A stretch of DNA of 64,000 bases, taken from assembly GCF_045999315.1 (NCBI RefSeq), contig NZ_CP174607.1:1364001-1428000 (forward strand), read 5' to 3'. The DNA is from Peredibacter sp045999315. GTDB taxonomy: Bacteria; Bdellovibrionota; Bacteriovoracia; Bacteriovoracales; Bacteriovoracaceae. The notes under the pieces are model-generated. The model was not told where the DNA came from, did no database searches, and saw only the letters and a list, made by a program, of their open reading frames with translations. Shown here in pieces: positions 44,534 through 54,014 of the stretch. Positions within the stretch are counted from its first letter, which is position 1, and each line of letters starts with the position of its first letter. A program made the translations under genes and the position numbers.

Positions 44534-47500
44534 ATCACCTAATGCAGAACAGTTACTTGCTATTGAGCATGAGGGTGGAGTCCTTCTACGGGCAGGTGCG
44601 GGCTCCGGTAAGACCTTCGTTCTGGTTGAGCATATTGTTTATCTGACTCGCAAATGGATCGCTCAATACAAGTCGCATCCAACAGGAAGTTTCGAAGAGC
44701 ATCTTCGCTTAAAGTTCTCTCAGGTGGTCATGATGACTTTTACCAAGAAGGCCGCCGGTGAGATGAGCATTCGTTTGACGGAAAAATTTGAAGAGATCGC
44801 CCATACAACTGAAACAGACATTGAACTATGGAAGACCGCCAATGAGCTTCTTCCTATGCTTCTTGTGACTACCATTGATGGATTTTGTAAAAAGCTCATT
44901 ACAATGGGATATTTTCCCCATCTTTCTACTGAGTCCGACATTATCTTCTCACCTCAGAGAACGGATCAAGTAAGGGAGTTGGTTGAGAGCTGGTTTGAAA
45001 ATTATTCACAAAAAGTTTCAAACGACTTGTTGGATATTGTTGTCAGAGAAAAACGTGCGCTCCTTTCAGCATTTACCAATGTCTTTAGTGATCCGGGCCT
45101 TCGTCTGGCCTGGAAAAAGTTTAAACTCGAAGAAATTCATCCTCAGAATCTGGATAAACTGATCGAAGCTTCTTATAAACTTAACGATCTTCCTTCTGCC
45201 CTTGCGGCCATTCATGCCATGGATCTACCTGAGGAGAAGGAGAGAGGTACTTTCGAAAAAATCGTGGCGATCTTCCAATCATCCGGTCTTCCCGAAATCA
45301 CGTCTGTGGAAAAGTTCAAAATTTACGTAGAACTTTTTAAAAACGCTTCAAGACTGGATAATAGAAAAAAACTTCCTGGCTCAGAGGCCGCGAAAGACGG
45401 TCTAGCTGCTGTTCGCGACTGGTTGAAAGTTTGGACCGCAGTGATTACTGATTATGAGACCCATTTTGATTCCAAAATTCTTCCTTGGATGAATTTATGT
45501 CAGGAGCTTTTTAATTATATTGAAGTTCGTCTTGATCCAAATCAGGGAATGACGTTCGGTGATATCGAATACCTTGTGTCTCTCGGACTTGAAAATGCGG
45601 AAGACCGTTCACGCATCCAGAAAGCATTTAGTTACTTTATTGTAGATGAATTCCAGGACACCTCGGACATTCAGTTTCGGATTATTCAGAATCTCATTGG
45701 TGAGGACTATTCCAAACTCTTCTGTGTAGGAGATGCCAAGCAGGCCATTTATGGTTTCCGTGGAGGGGAGCTTTCTGTGTTCCAGGATTGCGCCAAGCTC
45801 GTGCCTCAGGTGCGGACCCTTGCCAATAACTATCGTTCACTTCCTGAAGTCATCAATTTCAATAATAGTCTTTTCAGAACTATTCTGCCTCTTGGCCAAA
45901 ATTTTGAAGGCCACGATCCTTTTACCGTGAATCCAGAAGACCAGAATGTGCCGTCAGAAGTTGTACCTAAAGAAAAAGGCGTCATCGAAATACATTCTGC
46001 CGAACTTGTCCGTGATCTTGAAAAAGAGGATAAGTTTAAGAATGAGCACATCAATAGGCTTGAGGCCTTGATGATCGCGGATGCGATCAAAAAAGAACGA
46101 GAAACCACCAATAATGTTTGCACGGTTCTTTATAGTAAGTTGACTCCAAGTGGTGAGCTGATTCGGGCCCTAATGGAGAGGAAGATAGGATTTACCGCAC
46201 AGTTCAAGATTGATCTCTTAGACGATCCAATTCTTGGTATGTTTGTTTGTCTTTTAAGAAGACAATTTGATTCAAATCCCGAAACCAAGAATAAGTATCC
46301 GCTCTTCTTATTCAAGAGTTACTTCAATATCTTAGGACTTACTGAAGAAGTTTCAGAAGGGGATCTCGAGGACTTTGATCGAAACGTACGTTATTGGGGA
46401 ATGATAGAGGCCTTTCGAAAGTTTATTCACAAGCTCCATCTGACCAATGAAAACTCAGATATCAATCTGGAAACGATTCAGACCATTTCGGATCTTTACT
46501 TGCAGGATCCGGAAAACATCATGAAGCAGCTAGAAGGCGGGGACAATGATCGCTTAAGTCTCGAGCTTCGTTCTGGTGAAAATTCTGGCATGGTTCAGAT
46601 CATGACGGCCCATGCTTCCAAGGGACTTGAGTTCGATGCAGTTTATCTTGCTGGTATCTATACCAATGGTAGGAGCATGAATGAAGGATCTCTGTTTGGA
46701 GATCTGCCGGGAAGTTTTAACTGGTATCTGGACATTGTTTCAAGAGAAAAGCAGAAGTCACCTCTCTATATCTTTGAGAACGAACTCGCTAAATATAAAA
46801 ATTTTTCTGAATCAAAACGCTTATTTTATGTGGCCTGTACTCGTGCCAAGAAGAAACTCGTTTGGGTGGATTTTGAAATGCCGGAAGATGGATTCTCTAT
46901 CCCTAAGAACAGCTGGATCTTGGGTCTTAGAAACTGGACTGAACAGGCCATGTCCAAAGAGGCCGTGACAGAAATACAAAGAACAGACTTCAATTCCGAG
47001 GAGCTTCTGAATTCTCAAGGCCTTCCTCAACTTCCTCTGTTCTTCCATGACCCAGTAGGAATTTTTCCAAAAGGGGAAGGAGACTCGGAACTATTGATTG
47101 CCGCCGAATTGAGTGTGACAAGATTGAATTCTCTTCTGGATTGTCCGCGGAAGTTTTACCTATCAAATATTTTAAAAGTCACTGAGCCCGAAGAGTCTTC
47201 GAAGGTCTTTGTTGAAGAAGAAGGTGAAGAGCTTGCGACTGTGATCCGTTCTTCATCAGAACGAGGGACTTATATTCACGCCCAGATCGCGGAAGGAATC
47301 ATGAGAAACTTTGTGGTACCTCGCCAAAGTTTTGGAACTGATATGCAGGGACCGATTCAATGGGCCCTGGATCTTCTTAAAGAAACCAAGGATGAGTATG
47401 AGCTCATCCCGGAAAAACAAATCAAATTTAGGTTTTTCAATTTCATGATTTCGGGGATTCCAGATTTAGTTCTCATGCCTAAAGGGAAGCAAAAAGCTCA

Positions 47501-47789
47501 GATATGGGATTTCAAAACGGGAAGAATCACCCAAGAGAATTTAAGTCACTATTGGCTTCAGCTATCAACCTACGCCTATGCCTTGTACGAGCTTGGGCAA
47601 GTTGAACATAGCTCAGAAATAGAGCTAATTTTGTGTTTTGTGGATCAACAGAAGACCTTGAAAGAAGTTGTCTCGTTCGAAAAATGCCGTAAAGATCTCT
47701 ATCCTATCTGGCGTTCACAAAATGAACCGTGGAAAGTGAATCTTGATCATTGCAGTCAGTGTTCCTACGGTAGCATTTGCCCTCGTTAA
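44526..47789 (+). CDS. addA: AddA-like UvrD/RecB helicase-nuclease
   Basis: This 1087-residue superfamily 1 helicase shows all main motifs: Walker A GAGSGKT near residue 25, Ia MMTFTKKAAGEM, Walker B with IVDEFQDTS, motif III VGDAKQAIYGFRGGE, V MTAHASKGLEFDAVYLAG and VI FYVACTRAKK. The C-terminus is a RecB-type nuclease with GTYIHAQIAEG, SGIPDLVL and IWDFKTGR. Unusually it also carries the iron-sulfur cysteine pattern: DCPRKFYL early and CSQCSYGSIC at the very end. In classical AddA this cluster is absent. It overlaps the AddB-like gene by 8 bp and is followed by the gliding-type cluster. Confidence 0.9.
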   Translation: MSRSPNAEQLLAIEHEGGVLLRAGAGSGKTFVLVEHIVYLTRKWIAQYKSHPTGSFEEHLRLKFSQVVMMTFTKKAAGEMSIRLTEKFEEIAHTTETDIELWKTANELLPMLLVTTIDGFCKKLITMGYFPHLSTESDIIFSPQRTDQVRELVESWFENYSQKVSNDLLDIVVREKRALLSAFTNVFSDPGLRLAWKKFKLEEIHPQNLDKLIEASYKLNDLPSALAAIHAMDLPEEKERGTFEKIVAIFQSSGLPEITSVEKFKIYVELFKNASRLDNRKKLPGSEAAKDGLAAVRDWLKVWTAVITDYETHFDSKILPWMNLCQELFNYIEVRLDPNQGMTFGDIEYLVSLGLENAEDRSRIQKAFSYFIVDEFQDTSDIQFRIIQNLIGEDYSKLFCVGDAKQAIYGFRGGELSVFQDCAKLVPQVRTLANNYRSLPEVINFNNSLFRTILPLGQNFEGHDPFTVNPEDQNVPSEVVPKEKGVIEIHSAELVRDLEKEDKFKNEHINRLEALMIADAIKKERETTNNVCTVLYSKLTPSGELIRALMERKIGFTAQFKIDLLDDPILGMFVCLLRRQFDSNPETKNKYPLFLFKSYFNILGLTEEVSEGDLEDFDRNVRYWGMIEAFRKFIHKLHLTNENSDINLETIQTISDLYLQDPENIMKQLEGGDNDRLSLELRSGENSGMVQIMTAHASKGLEFDAVYLAGIYTNGRSMNEGSLFGDLPGSFNWYLDIVSREKQKSPLYIFENELAKYKNFSESKRLFYVACTRAKKKLVWVDFEMPEDGFSIPKNSWILGLRNWTEQAMSKEAVTEIQRTDFNSEELLNSQGLPQLPLFFHDPVGIFPKGEGDSELLIAAELSVTRLNSLLDCPRKFYLSNILKVTEPEESSKVFVEEEGEELATVIRSSSERGTYIHAQIAEGIMRNFVVPRQSFGTDMQGPIQWALDLLKETKDEYELIPEKQIKFRFFNFMISGIPDLVLMPKGKQKAQIWDFKTGRITQENLSHYWLQLSTYAYALYELGQVEHSSEIELILCFVDQQKTLKEVVSFEKCRKDLYPIWRSQNEPWKVNLDHCSQCSYGSICPR

Positions 47790-47798
47790 TCCAAGAAC

Positions 47799-47826
47799 TT
47801 GCGCCTCATCCTGAGCGTGTTAGAAT
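47799..47826 (+). promoter_or_regulatory. Possible promoter of the Agl/Glt-like envelope operon
   Basis: TTGCGC (47799-47804) and TAGAAT (47821-47826) are 16 bp apart. Transcription would start about 30 bases before the ATG at 47863. A 7-bp inverted repeat (GTTAGAA 47819-47825, TTCTAAC 47843-47849) overlaps the -10 and could be an operator. Tentative. Confidence 0.35.
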
Positions 47827-47862
47827 TTGATAAAGACTATCGTTCTAACAAGTGAAGTGAAA

Positions 47863-48573
47863 ATGAAAAACATCGTTCTGATCCTGGTGTCACTCATCAT
47901 GAGTACTGTCGTGTATGCTAATGAAAAATCTCTTTATAACTTTTCATGGCTTGATAACGACAAAGAAATCTACGTTCTACAGAATAGAAAATTCAGAAAA
48001 GTCGGTAACGTGTATGTTGGCGGTACTGGTGCATACAACCTAAGTCAGGACTTTCTTGATGCTTATGGTGTCACGATTAGAGGTGGGTACTTCTTCACAG
48101 AAGACTGGGGCGTAGAGCTTATTTATGGAAAGAACTCTAACACTGAAAACGATACTGCTAAAGGCGTTAAAGAGCAGGGAACTGTTCCTTTCTATCGTCA
48201 GATTGATTCATTCATGGGTGCCATGCTGATGTGGTCTCCATTCTACTCTAAGATCAATACTTTCAATCGTATTTTTTATTTCGACTGGATGTTCGGTGTG
48301 GGTGTAGGAACGATCACGACCAAAGATAACAGAAATAAATTTGATACAGCGGCGGCCAATTCAAACTCGCTGACAGATGAAAGTCAAACAGGTGCTCTTT
48401 GGAACACTGGTTTCCGTTTCTACATTAACGAGCATTGGAGTCTTCGTCTTGATCTGACAGGACAAACTTATAAAGCCGATAAGATCAAGAAGGCAGGAAC
48501 AGGACCAACTTCAACTGCGTCTAAGCTTTATAACAATTACGATTTGGGCCTTGGTCTAAACTACGCATTTTAA
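47863..48573 (+). CDS. Outer membrane beta-barrel protein of the Agl/Glt-type cluster
   Basis: This 236-residue precursor starts at the ATG that gives the signal peptide KNIVLILVSLIMSTVVYA. The mature chain is an eight-strand-like barrel with alternating hydrophobic strands (NVYVGGTGAYNLS, GVTIRGGYFFTEDWGVELIYG, FYFDWMFGVGVGTIT, NTGFRFYINEHWSLRLDLTGQ) and a C-terminal aromatic (LNYAF). This matches the short outer membrane barrels of delta-proteobacterial gliding clusters (GltA/GltB/GltH-like). It heads an operon with TPR proteins and the FHA/TonB-type protein. The barrel assignment is strong; the exact orthology to a Myxococcus protein is not claimed. Confidence 0.83.
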   Translation: MKNIVLILVSLIMSTVVYANEKSLYNFSWLDNDKEIYVLQNRKFRKVGNVYVGGTGAYNLSQDFLDAYGVTIRGGYFFTEDWGVELIYGKNSNTENDTAKGVKEQGTVPFYRQIDSFMGAMLMWSPFYSKINTFNRIFYFDWMFGVGVGTITTKDNRNKFDTAAANSNSLTDESQTGALWNTGFRFYINEHWSLRLDLTGQTYKADKIKKAGTGPTSTASKLYNNYDLGLGLNYAF

Positions 48574-48588
48574 GAAAGGAGAACACGG

Positions 48589-49998
48589 ATGTTCTCGAGA
48601 ATATTATTAGCTTCAGCAATTCTTATTCCCTCTGCCTGGGCCTCTTATGAATCAGCGGCCAGAAATTACGGCAAGGGCACGATCTCTTTAAGCGGTTATC
48701 GCCGTACCATACTGGAACTTGTGGATGGTGGTTATTATTATTCAGTCGTTCCATGGATGAAGGATTATATCGTTAAAAACGATCGCACTCTTGATTCAGA
48801 AATGGAGGGCGCTCTGGATCAGATGCTTTATGCCACTGGTGTGAAGCCGTTTGAATCTCTTCCAGAAAATATTCTTCGTCGATCAAGATCGGGAAATATT
48901 CGTTATATCCTTGCGAAACGTCTGTTTAAGCAGGGAAAAAATCAAGAGGCCCTGAATGAATTAAATGGTGTTGGGCCTGATCATTCGGCTTTTCCTTTTG
49001 TGGCGAACTTAAGAGGTGTGATCTATTCACATTTAAATGACTATAAAGACGCAGAAACTCAATTTAAGGATTGTGTGAACGCCTCTGAAAAGAGAATAGG
49101 AAAGACAAAATCCATTACTCAGCGTGATCAGCTCGAAACGAACCGAGATTACTGCGTGGCCGGTATTGCACGCGTTCAGTATGCTCAGGGAGACTATAAA
49201 AAGTCTGAGCTAAGCTATCTTGATATTCCAAAAGAGTCTTTTGTATGGCCTGAAATCCTTTTTGAAGAGGCCTGGAACAGTTACTACCTTAATAACTACA
49301 ACCGTACTCTAGGAAAGCTCGTTTCTTATAAAGCACCTGTTTTTGACTTCATCTTTAAGCCTGAGACTGAGGTATTGAAGGCCCTGACTTACATGAAGAT
49401 GTGTCTTTATGATGATGCGAAAAAAACGGTGGATGATTTCTACAATGAGCTTTTAAATCCTTCACGTGATCTAAGAACGTTTCTTCTTTCTCGCGGTAAA
49501 GACTATCGCTACTACTATACCTTGATGGCCGATCACGAAAGCAATAAGCCGGCGCCTCTTCCAATTGTGGATCATATCTTAAAGTCAATTCGCAAGGACG
49601 CCGCCTACCGTGAAATGAAGAGCTCTCTGACCGCGGCCATTGGCGAATACAATCTTCTTCGTAAAAAATCAGGTGGCAGTATGCAGGCCAATCTGGTGAA
49701 GAATGTGAAGACCCTTGCTGATGAATATAGAACCACTCTTGGGGCCTATGTGCGCGCAGGACTTGTGTCGAAATATTCGGAGCTTTATACGGCCTTCCAG
49801 GGCATGAGTTACATCAAGCTTGAGACTCTGGCCCAAAGAAAAGAACGTCTCTATGAATCTGACACGGTCATGAACAAAAAACGCGGTGATGTGAAGTACA
49901 TTGAGCGCAACGATAAACAGTACTTCTGGAACTTCAATGGTGAGTTCTGGGCAGATGAATTGGGTGATTATGTGTTCGCCTTGAGGTCTGAATGTTAA
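48589..49998 (+). CDS. Exported TPR-type protein of the Agl/Glt-like cluster
   Basis: This 469-residue precursor has AAGGAGAA before its ATG and a signal peptide FSRILLASAILIPSAWA. Helical pairs follow: RYILAKRLFKQGKNQEALNEL, FVANLRGVIYSHLNDYKDAE, and CVAGIARVQYAQGDYKKSELSYL are recognisable TPRs. The C-terminal 150 residues are helical without obvious repeats and end in a Trp-rich region (YFWNFNGEFWADELGDYVF). Periplasmic TPR proteins of this kind link outer membrane barrels with the inner motor in gliding clusters. The 3' end overlaps the next gene by 7 bp. Confidence 0.84.
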   Translation: MFSRILLASAILIPSAWASYESAARNYGKGTISLSGYRRTILELVDGGYYYSVVPWMKDYIVKNDRTLDSEMEGALDQMLYATGVKPFESLPENILRRSRSGNIRYILAKRLFKQGKNQEALNELNGVGPDHSAFPFVANLRGVIYSHLNDYKDAETQFKDCVNASEKRIGKTKSITQRDQLETNRDYCVAGIARVQYAQGDYKKSELSYLDIPKESFVWPEILFEEAWNSYYLNNYNRTLGKLVSYKAPVFDFIFKPETEVLKALTYMKMCLYDDAKKTVDDFYNELLNPSRDLRTFLLSRGKDYRYYYTLMADHESNKPAPLPIVDHILKSIRKDAAYREMKSSLTAAIGEYNLLRKKSGGSMQANLVKNVKTLADEYRTTLGAYVRAGLVSKYSELYTAFQGMSYIKLETLAQRKERLYESDTVMNKKRGDVKYIERNDKQYFWNFNGEFWADELGDYVFALRSEC

Positions 49999-52865
49999 AG
50001 TATCTAATTCTTTCGATTTTAATTGCGAATTCAGTTTGGGGTGCAAAGTTAACTCTGGATGAACGTCGTAAGAAAATTCTTTCAATTGTTGATGAAGAAC
50101 TTTCAGAAGTTTCTCGTCTGGCCAAGCAACAGGACTATAAATCGCCTGATACCTTATTACGCTTATCTGAGCTTAATTTGGAGAAGGCACGTTTATGGAG
50201 AGAGGCCGAAAACGAACAGTATTTGAACATTCCAGTGGAAGAAAGACGAAATCTTAATAAGAAAGACTACTTCAAAAACTCGAATAAGTTTTTTGATGCC
50301 GCTAATGATTCAGGACTTGTCGTTGTAAAACGGTTTCCAAAGTATAAGGGAATTGGCGAAGTCTATTATATCCTGGCCTATAACTATAAAGAGCTTGGTA
50401 ATAATGATCTTGCTCAAAAGTATTTTAAACTTGCCTCTAAGGACGCACCTAAAGACTCAAAAGTTGGCTTGAAGTCCAAGCTGGCCTTGGCCGACTACTA
50501 TTACAATGCTGGTAAATTTAAAGAGGCGATTCCGCTTTATGAAGCATCTGTAAATAAGATGACGGAAGAGAAGTGGTGGACCAAGGACGCTTTTAATCTT
50601 GCTTGGTCATACTATCGTGTAAAAAATTATGATCGGGCCATCAATCTGATGAAAGAAGTTCATCGTAAAAGTGGTGGTAAGTACGTTGATATGCGGAACA
50701 TGGTAGAAAGAGATATTGGAATCTTCTACATTGATGCCGGCCGTATGAATGAGGCCATTAGTTTTTATGAGGGCCTAGGAATTAACTATACTGAGCAGTT
50801 TGTAAAAATTGCCAGTTCGATTGTGACTCAAGGTCGCTTTGCTCAAGCGGAGACACTTTTAAAACAGGCCGCTAAAAACGAGAAGAACCGTGATAAGAGA
50901 GTTGAAATCCTTATCGCTCAGTTGAACCTTTTCGATAAGTACAATAAGGTCTCAGAGCACCTAGAAGTATGTAAGGAACTAGTGGGCCTTCATTTGAAGG
51001 AACCTCTAAATTCGGATGACTACAATAAATTAGTCTACCATGTGAATAAGAAGGCGGCTGAGCTTCAAAAGGCGACCGCCTCAGATATTTATAAAAATGT
51101 TCCAAAAGTTCAGAAGCAGAAGTCTCAAGAGGCGATTGCCTATTTCGAATTGTCAGGACAACTTTCACCGGGACAAAAAGCAGAGAAAATCTTCTTTCAG
51201 GGTGAGACGGCCTATGCCGCTAGAAATTATGGCAAGGCAATCGGTCTGTACATCACGGCCTTTGATGCTGCTCGTGCCAACAATGACAAGAAAATCATGA
51301 ATCAAAGTTTGGAAGGTATGCTTTCATCTCTTGGTCAAAAAGGACTTAGTCCTAAGATCGCTGAGAGGAACTATGTTCCAGTTTACACTCGCTATTTAAG
51401 TTTTGATTCCAAGAGTGAGCGCGCCAATTCAATCTATGTGAAGCTTTTTAATGCTCAGTTTGATGCGAAAGATATCGCAGGCGCTGAGAAAACCATGGCG
51501 GATTTTGCTAAGAACTTCCCGAAGGACTACAAAACTCAAGAAGGAATGCTGGCAAAGATCATGGAAGAGCATCGTAAGAGTAAGAACTACGCCGCAGTTA
51601 AGTCTTATGTCACAAGAATTAATGATGGTGAGTTCAGAATCTCTAAGAAGTATGCGGATGCTCTAAGAAGTTTAATGACCAAAATCCAGATTGAGGGAGT
51701 TCAGCAATCACTTCAAAAAGGTGATAAGGCCGTGGCACTCAAGGGTTACCATCAAATTTATGAATCTGGTGAAAGTACTCCGAAGGCCAAGGTCAATGCG
51801 GCCTACAACCTGTCAGCTCTCTATTATGAGATGGGAAATTCTGACAAGAGTTATGAGTGGTCAGTCATTGCTATTAGGGACATGGAAGTGGCGGATGTTA
51901 ACAAGTTCGCTGATTCGTTCTTGAGCATTGCCTCAGGACTCTTTCTACGTCAGGAGTTTAACCGATCTGCGGATCTCTCTTACAGAATGGTGGCCAAACT
52001 TTGTAAGGAGAACTCTTCGAACAAAGTCATTGCCTATAAAAATGCTGCTTTCATCGCCCTTGCCAATAACGATATTAACAAGGCGTTGGAAGTTCGCGAC
52101 TTCGGTAAGCAGTGTGCAATAGCGGATGCTGCCATTGCAGAAGTGTCATTTGAAATCTTAAAGGACCTCGCTAAAGCTCGTCGTTGGGAATCTTACGAAA
52201 AGTTAATTGCAGAGCTTGAGACCAATTCTAAAAATTATCCTCAACTCATCAAACCTTACGAGGACCTTCGAAAAGAGTACCTGGGCATTGGAAATAATGA
52301 GGAAGCAAGACAAGTGGCGGAGAAACAAAACCGTTTCTACCAATTGGCGAAGTCTCAAAAGTTGGACATTCCAGTTGAGGCCCTGGACCTTATGGCGGAA
52401 AAAATGCTTACAGGTGTTCAGGATAAAAAGCAGCGCTTGGATCAGATCAGACTTCAATTTCCTGAGGCCGAGTTTAACAGCGCAGTCAAAATGAAGCTTC
52501 AGCTTCTTGATCAGATGACATCTGACGTGAATAGCATTCAAAAAGTCGGATCGGGGAAAGGAATTGTTGAGGCCTATAAATATGTGATCGAATCTTATGA
52601 GTCTTTTGGGAATGAACTTAAAAACTTTGCACCGGAAGGAAAATCTCCTGAGTACGTTGCAAGCTTTAAAAAGGCCATGGCAGAAGTTCACGGTCCAATT
52701 TTGGCAAACGCCCGGAAGCAACGTTCGGAAGTTAAAAAACTGATCAATGACAATAAGATCCTTACTTTCTCAAATTACGCTGTTCTTTATTCTGAAATCG
52801 AAAGCAATAAGCGCTTTTTGACTGAGAAAGAAGCAGTCCTCATGGAAAGAGGAGGTCGCCAATGA
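49992..52865 (+). CDS. Large exported TPR protein of the Agl/Glt-like cluster
   Basis: This 957-residue precursor has the signal peptide LKYLILSILIANSVWG. The chain contains many TPR-like repeats across most of its length, for example VYYILAYNYKELGNNDLAQKYF (cut here to its core YILAYNYKELG), LALADYYYNAGKFKEAIPLYE, AFNLAWSYYRVKNYDRAI, FYIDAGRMNEAISFY and NLSALYYEMGNSDKSYEW. It probably works as a long periplasmic scaffold. The position between another TPR protein and a TPR lipoprotein matches the GltD-type large TPR protein of Myxococcus gliding clusters. Its stop overlaps the following ATG (ATGA), so translation is coupled. Confidence 0.84.
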   Translation: MLKYLILSILIANSVWGAKLTLDERRKKILSIVDEELSEVSRLAKQQDYKSPDTLLRLSELNLEKARLWREAENEQYLNIPVEERRNLNKKDYFKNSNKFFDAANDSGLVVVKRFPKYKGIGEVYYILAYNYKELGNNDLAQKYFKLASKDAPKDSKVGLKSKLALADYYYNAGKFKEAIPLYEASVNKMTEEKWWTKDAFNLAWSYYRVKNYDRAINLMKEVHRKSGGKYVDMRNMVERDIGIFYIDAGRMNEAISFYEGLGINYTEQFVKIASSIVTQGRFAQAETLLKQAAKNEKNRDKRVEILIAQLNLFDKYNKVSEHLEVCKELVGLHLKEPLNSDDYNKLVYHVNKKAAELQKATASDIYKNVPKVQKQKSQEAIAYFELSGQLSPGQKAEKIFFQGETAYAARNYGKAIGLYITAFDAARANNDKKIMNQSLEGMLSSLGQKGLSPKIAERNYVPVYTRYLSFDSKSERANSIYVKLFNAQFDAKDIAGAEKTMADFAKNFPKDYKTQEGMLAKIMEEHRKSKNYAAVKSYVTRINDGEFRISKKYADALRSLMTKIQIEGVQQSLQKGDKAVALKGYHQIYESGESTPKAKVNAAYNLSALYYEMGNSDKSYEWSVIAIRDMEVADVNKFADSFLSIASGLFLRQEFNRSADLSYRMVAKLCKENSSNKVIAYKNAAFIALANNDINKALEVRDFGKQCAIADAAIAEVSFEILKDLAKARRWESYEKLIAELETNSKNYPQLIKPYEDLRKEYLGIGNNEEARQVAEKQNRFYQLAKSQKLDIPVEALDLMAEKMLTGVQDKKQRLDQIRLQFPEAEFNSAVKMKLQLLDQMTSDVNSIQKVGSGKGIVEAYKYVIESYESFGNELKNFAPEGKSPEYVASFKKAMAEVHGPILANARKQRSEVKKLINDNKILTFSNYAVLYSEIESNKRFLTEKEAVLMERGGRQ

Positions 52866-53752
52866 AATTTATTCTATTACCGCTTTTACTAGTTGCGGCC
52901 TGTTCAACGACAAAAGAGAAAACTCCATCTGGAGCGCCGATCAATGTGAGTAATGAGGCCTTTAAAAAAGAGAGACCATTATCAAATGCGGAAATCTCTG
53001 ATTTTTACCAGGCCAATGCTAAGACCCTTAATCCGGCCCTTCAAGATGAGACACTTGACCGTCTGACTCCTGAAGAGCTTTCTGAGATCAACGTGTCAGC
53101 GGATCCTCTCATGGACATTTCTGTTCGTTGTAGTCAGGGAGATTTTGAGGGCGCTTTTGCGGTCGCTGGAAAAAACTTCAATAAGTATCAAAAAGTGGCG
53201 CAGTACTGGAACCTCATTGCCAACTGTCACTTGAACCAAGGTTCGTTTCGCAAGGCCCTTTTGTTCTATAACAAAGCATTGGAAGTGACTCCTAATTATG
53301 TTCCAGCATTAAATAACATTGGCGTTCTTTATTCTCGTCAAGGTCTTGATCAAAAGGCCCTGGTCGCCTTTGAACGCGCCAATAAGCAGTCAAAGTTCTC
53401 TAAGACTCCGAGATATAATCTAGCGAAGCTCTATTTGACTTATGGTCTGGCGGACTCGGCACAACCTTTATTTCAAAGTTTATTGAATACTTCTCCGAAA
53501 GACGTGGATCTTCTTAATGCAGTTGGATCAACTTATTTTCTAATGTCTGATTACAATCGCGCTTTAGGTTATTACCAGCAGATCCCGCGGAGTGAATGGA
53601 CCCGGGCTGAAATCGGATTGAATCTCGCTTTAACTTATAAAAAAGTCGGCAAGGTCGCTGAGGCCAAAAAGGTCTTCTCTGCAGTGAAAGATCCTTCAAG
53701 CGCCAACCTTCGTCGCTACTATGCGGCCATTGAATCGCAATTAGGAGAATAG
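52862..53752 (+). CDS. TPR lipoprotein of the Agl/Glt-like cluster
   Basis: This 296-residue precursor has a lipobox (LLLVAACSTTKEK, lipid Cys at about residue 15) with AGAGGAGG upstream. Several tandem TPRs span about residues 95-290: YWNLIANCHLNQGSFRKAL, ALNNIGVLYSRQGLDQKAL, PRYNLAKLYLTYGLADSAQ, LNAVGSTYFLMSDYNRAL. Outer-membrane-anchored TPR lipoproteins of this kind (GltE/AglT-like) belong to the gliding machinery of Myxococcus. It overlaps the large TPR gene by 4 bp and is 1 bp from the small exported protein gene. Confidence 0.85.
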   Translation: MKFILLPLLLVAACSTTKEKTPSGAPINVSNEAFKKERPLSNAEISDFYQANAKTLNPALQDETLDRLTPEELSEINVSADPLMDISVRCSQGDFEGAFAVAGKNFNKYQKVAQYWNLIANCHLNQGSFRKALLFYNKALEVTPNYVPALNNIGVLYSRQGLDQKALVAFERANKQSKFSKTPRYNLAKLYLTYGLADSAQPLFQSLLNTSPKDVDLLNAVGSTYFLMSDYNRALGYYQQIPRSEWTRAEIGLNLALTYKKVGKVAEAKKVFSAVKDPSSANLRRYYAAIESQLGE

Positions 53753-53753
53753 A

Positions 53754-54005
53754 ATGAAAATCTTAGTTACCGCTTTATTTTTCATTCTTTCAGGAACAGT
53801 TCTGGCACAGACCAAGCCGAATGTTCGTTACGAGTATAAAAAGTTCGAAAAATTTGATTTCGAAGAAATCGGAGTAGAAGGAGAAGCAGGCGCGCCTGGT
53901 GATATTTCTATTTCTCCACGTCTTAGAAAAGAGTTTAAGAACAAGCTTCCTGAAAGACCGAATTTTAACAAAGAAATGAAAAAAGCCGTCGAAGGCATAC
54001 GCTAG
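53754..54005 (+). CDS. Small exported protein of the Agl/Glt-like cluster
   Basis: This 83-residue precursor has AGGAGAA immediately before the ATG and a signal peptide KILVTALFFILSGTVLAQ. The mature chain of about 64 residues has a motif FDFEEIGVEGEAGAPGDISI followed by a basic helix. A protein of this size next to the FHA/TonB gene occurs in related clusters, possibly as a GltF-like linker, but I cannot confirm orthology. The 1-bp and 9-bp gaps to its neighbours show it is part of the operon. Confidence 0.75.
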   Translation: MKILVTALFFILSGTVLAQTKPNVRYEYKKFEKFDFEEIGVEGEAGAPGDISISPRLRKEFKNKLPERPNFNKEMKKAVEGIR

Positions 54006-54014
54006 GGGACATTT

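Noticed and set aside
53754..54005. Collagen-like protein
   Set aside because: The GEAGAPGD stretch hints at Gly-x-y triplets but is only one short occurrence, not a repeat.
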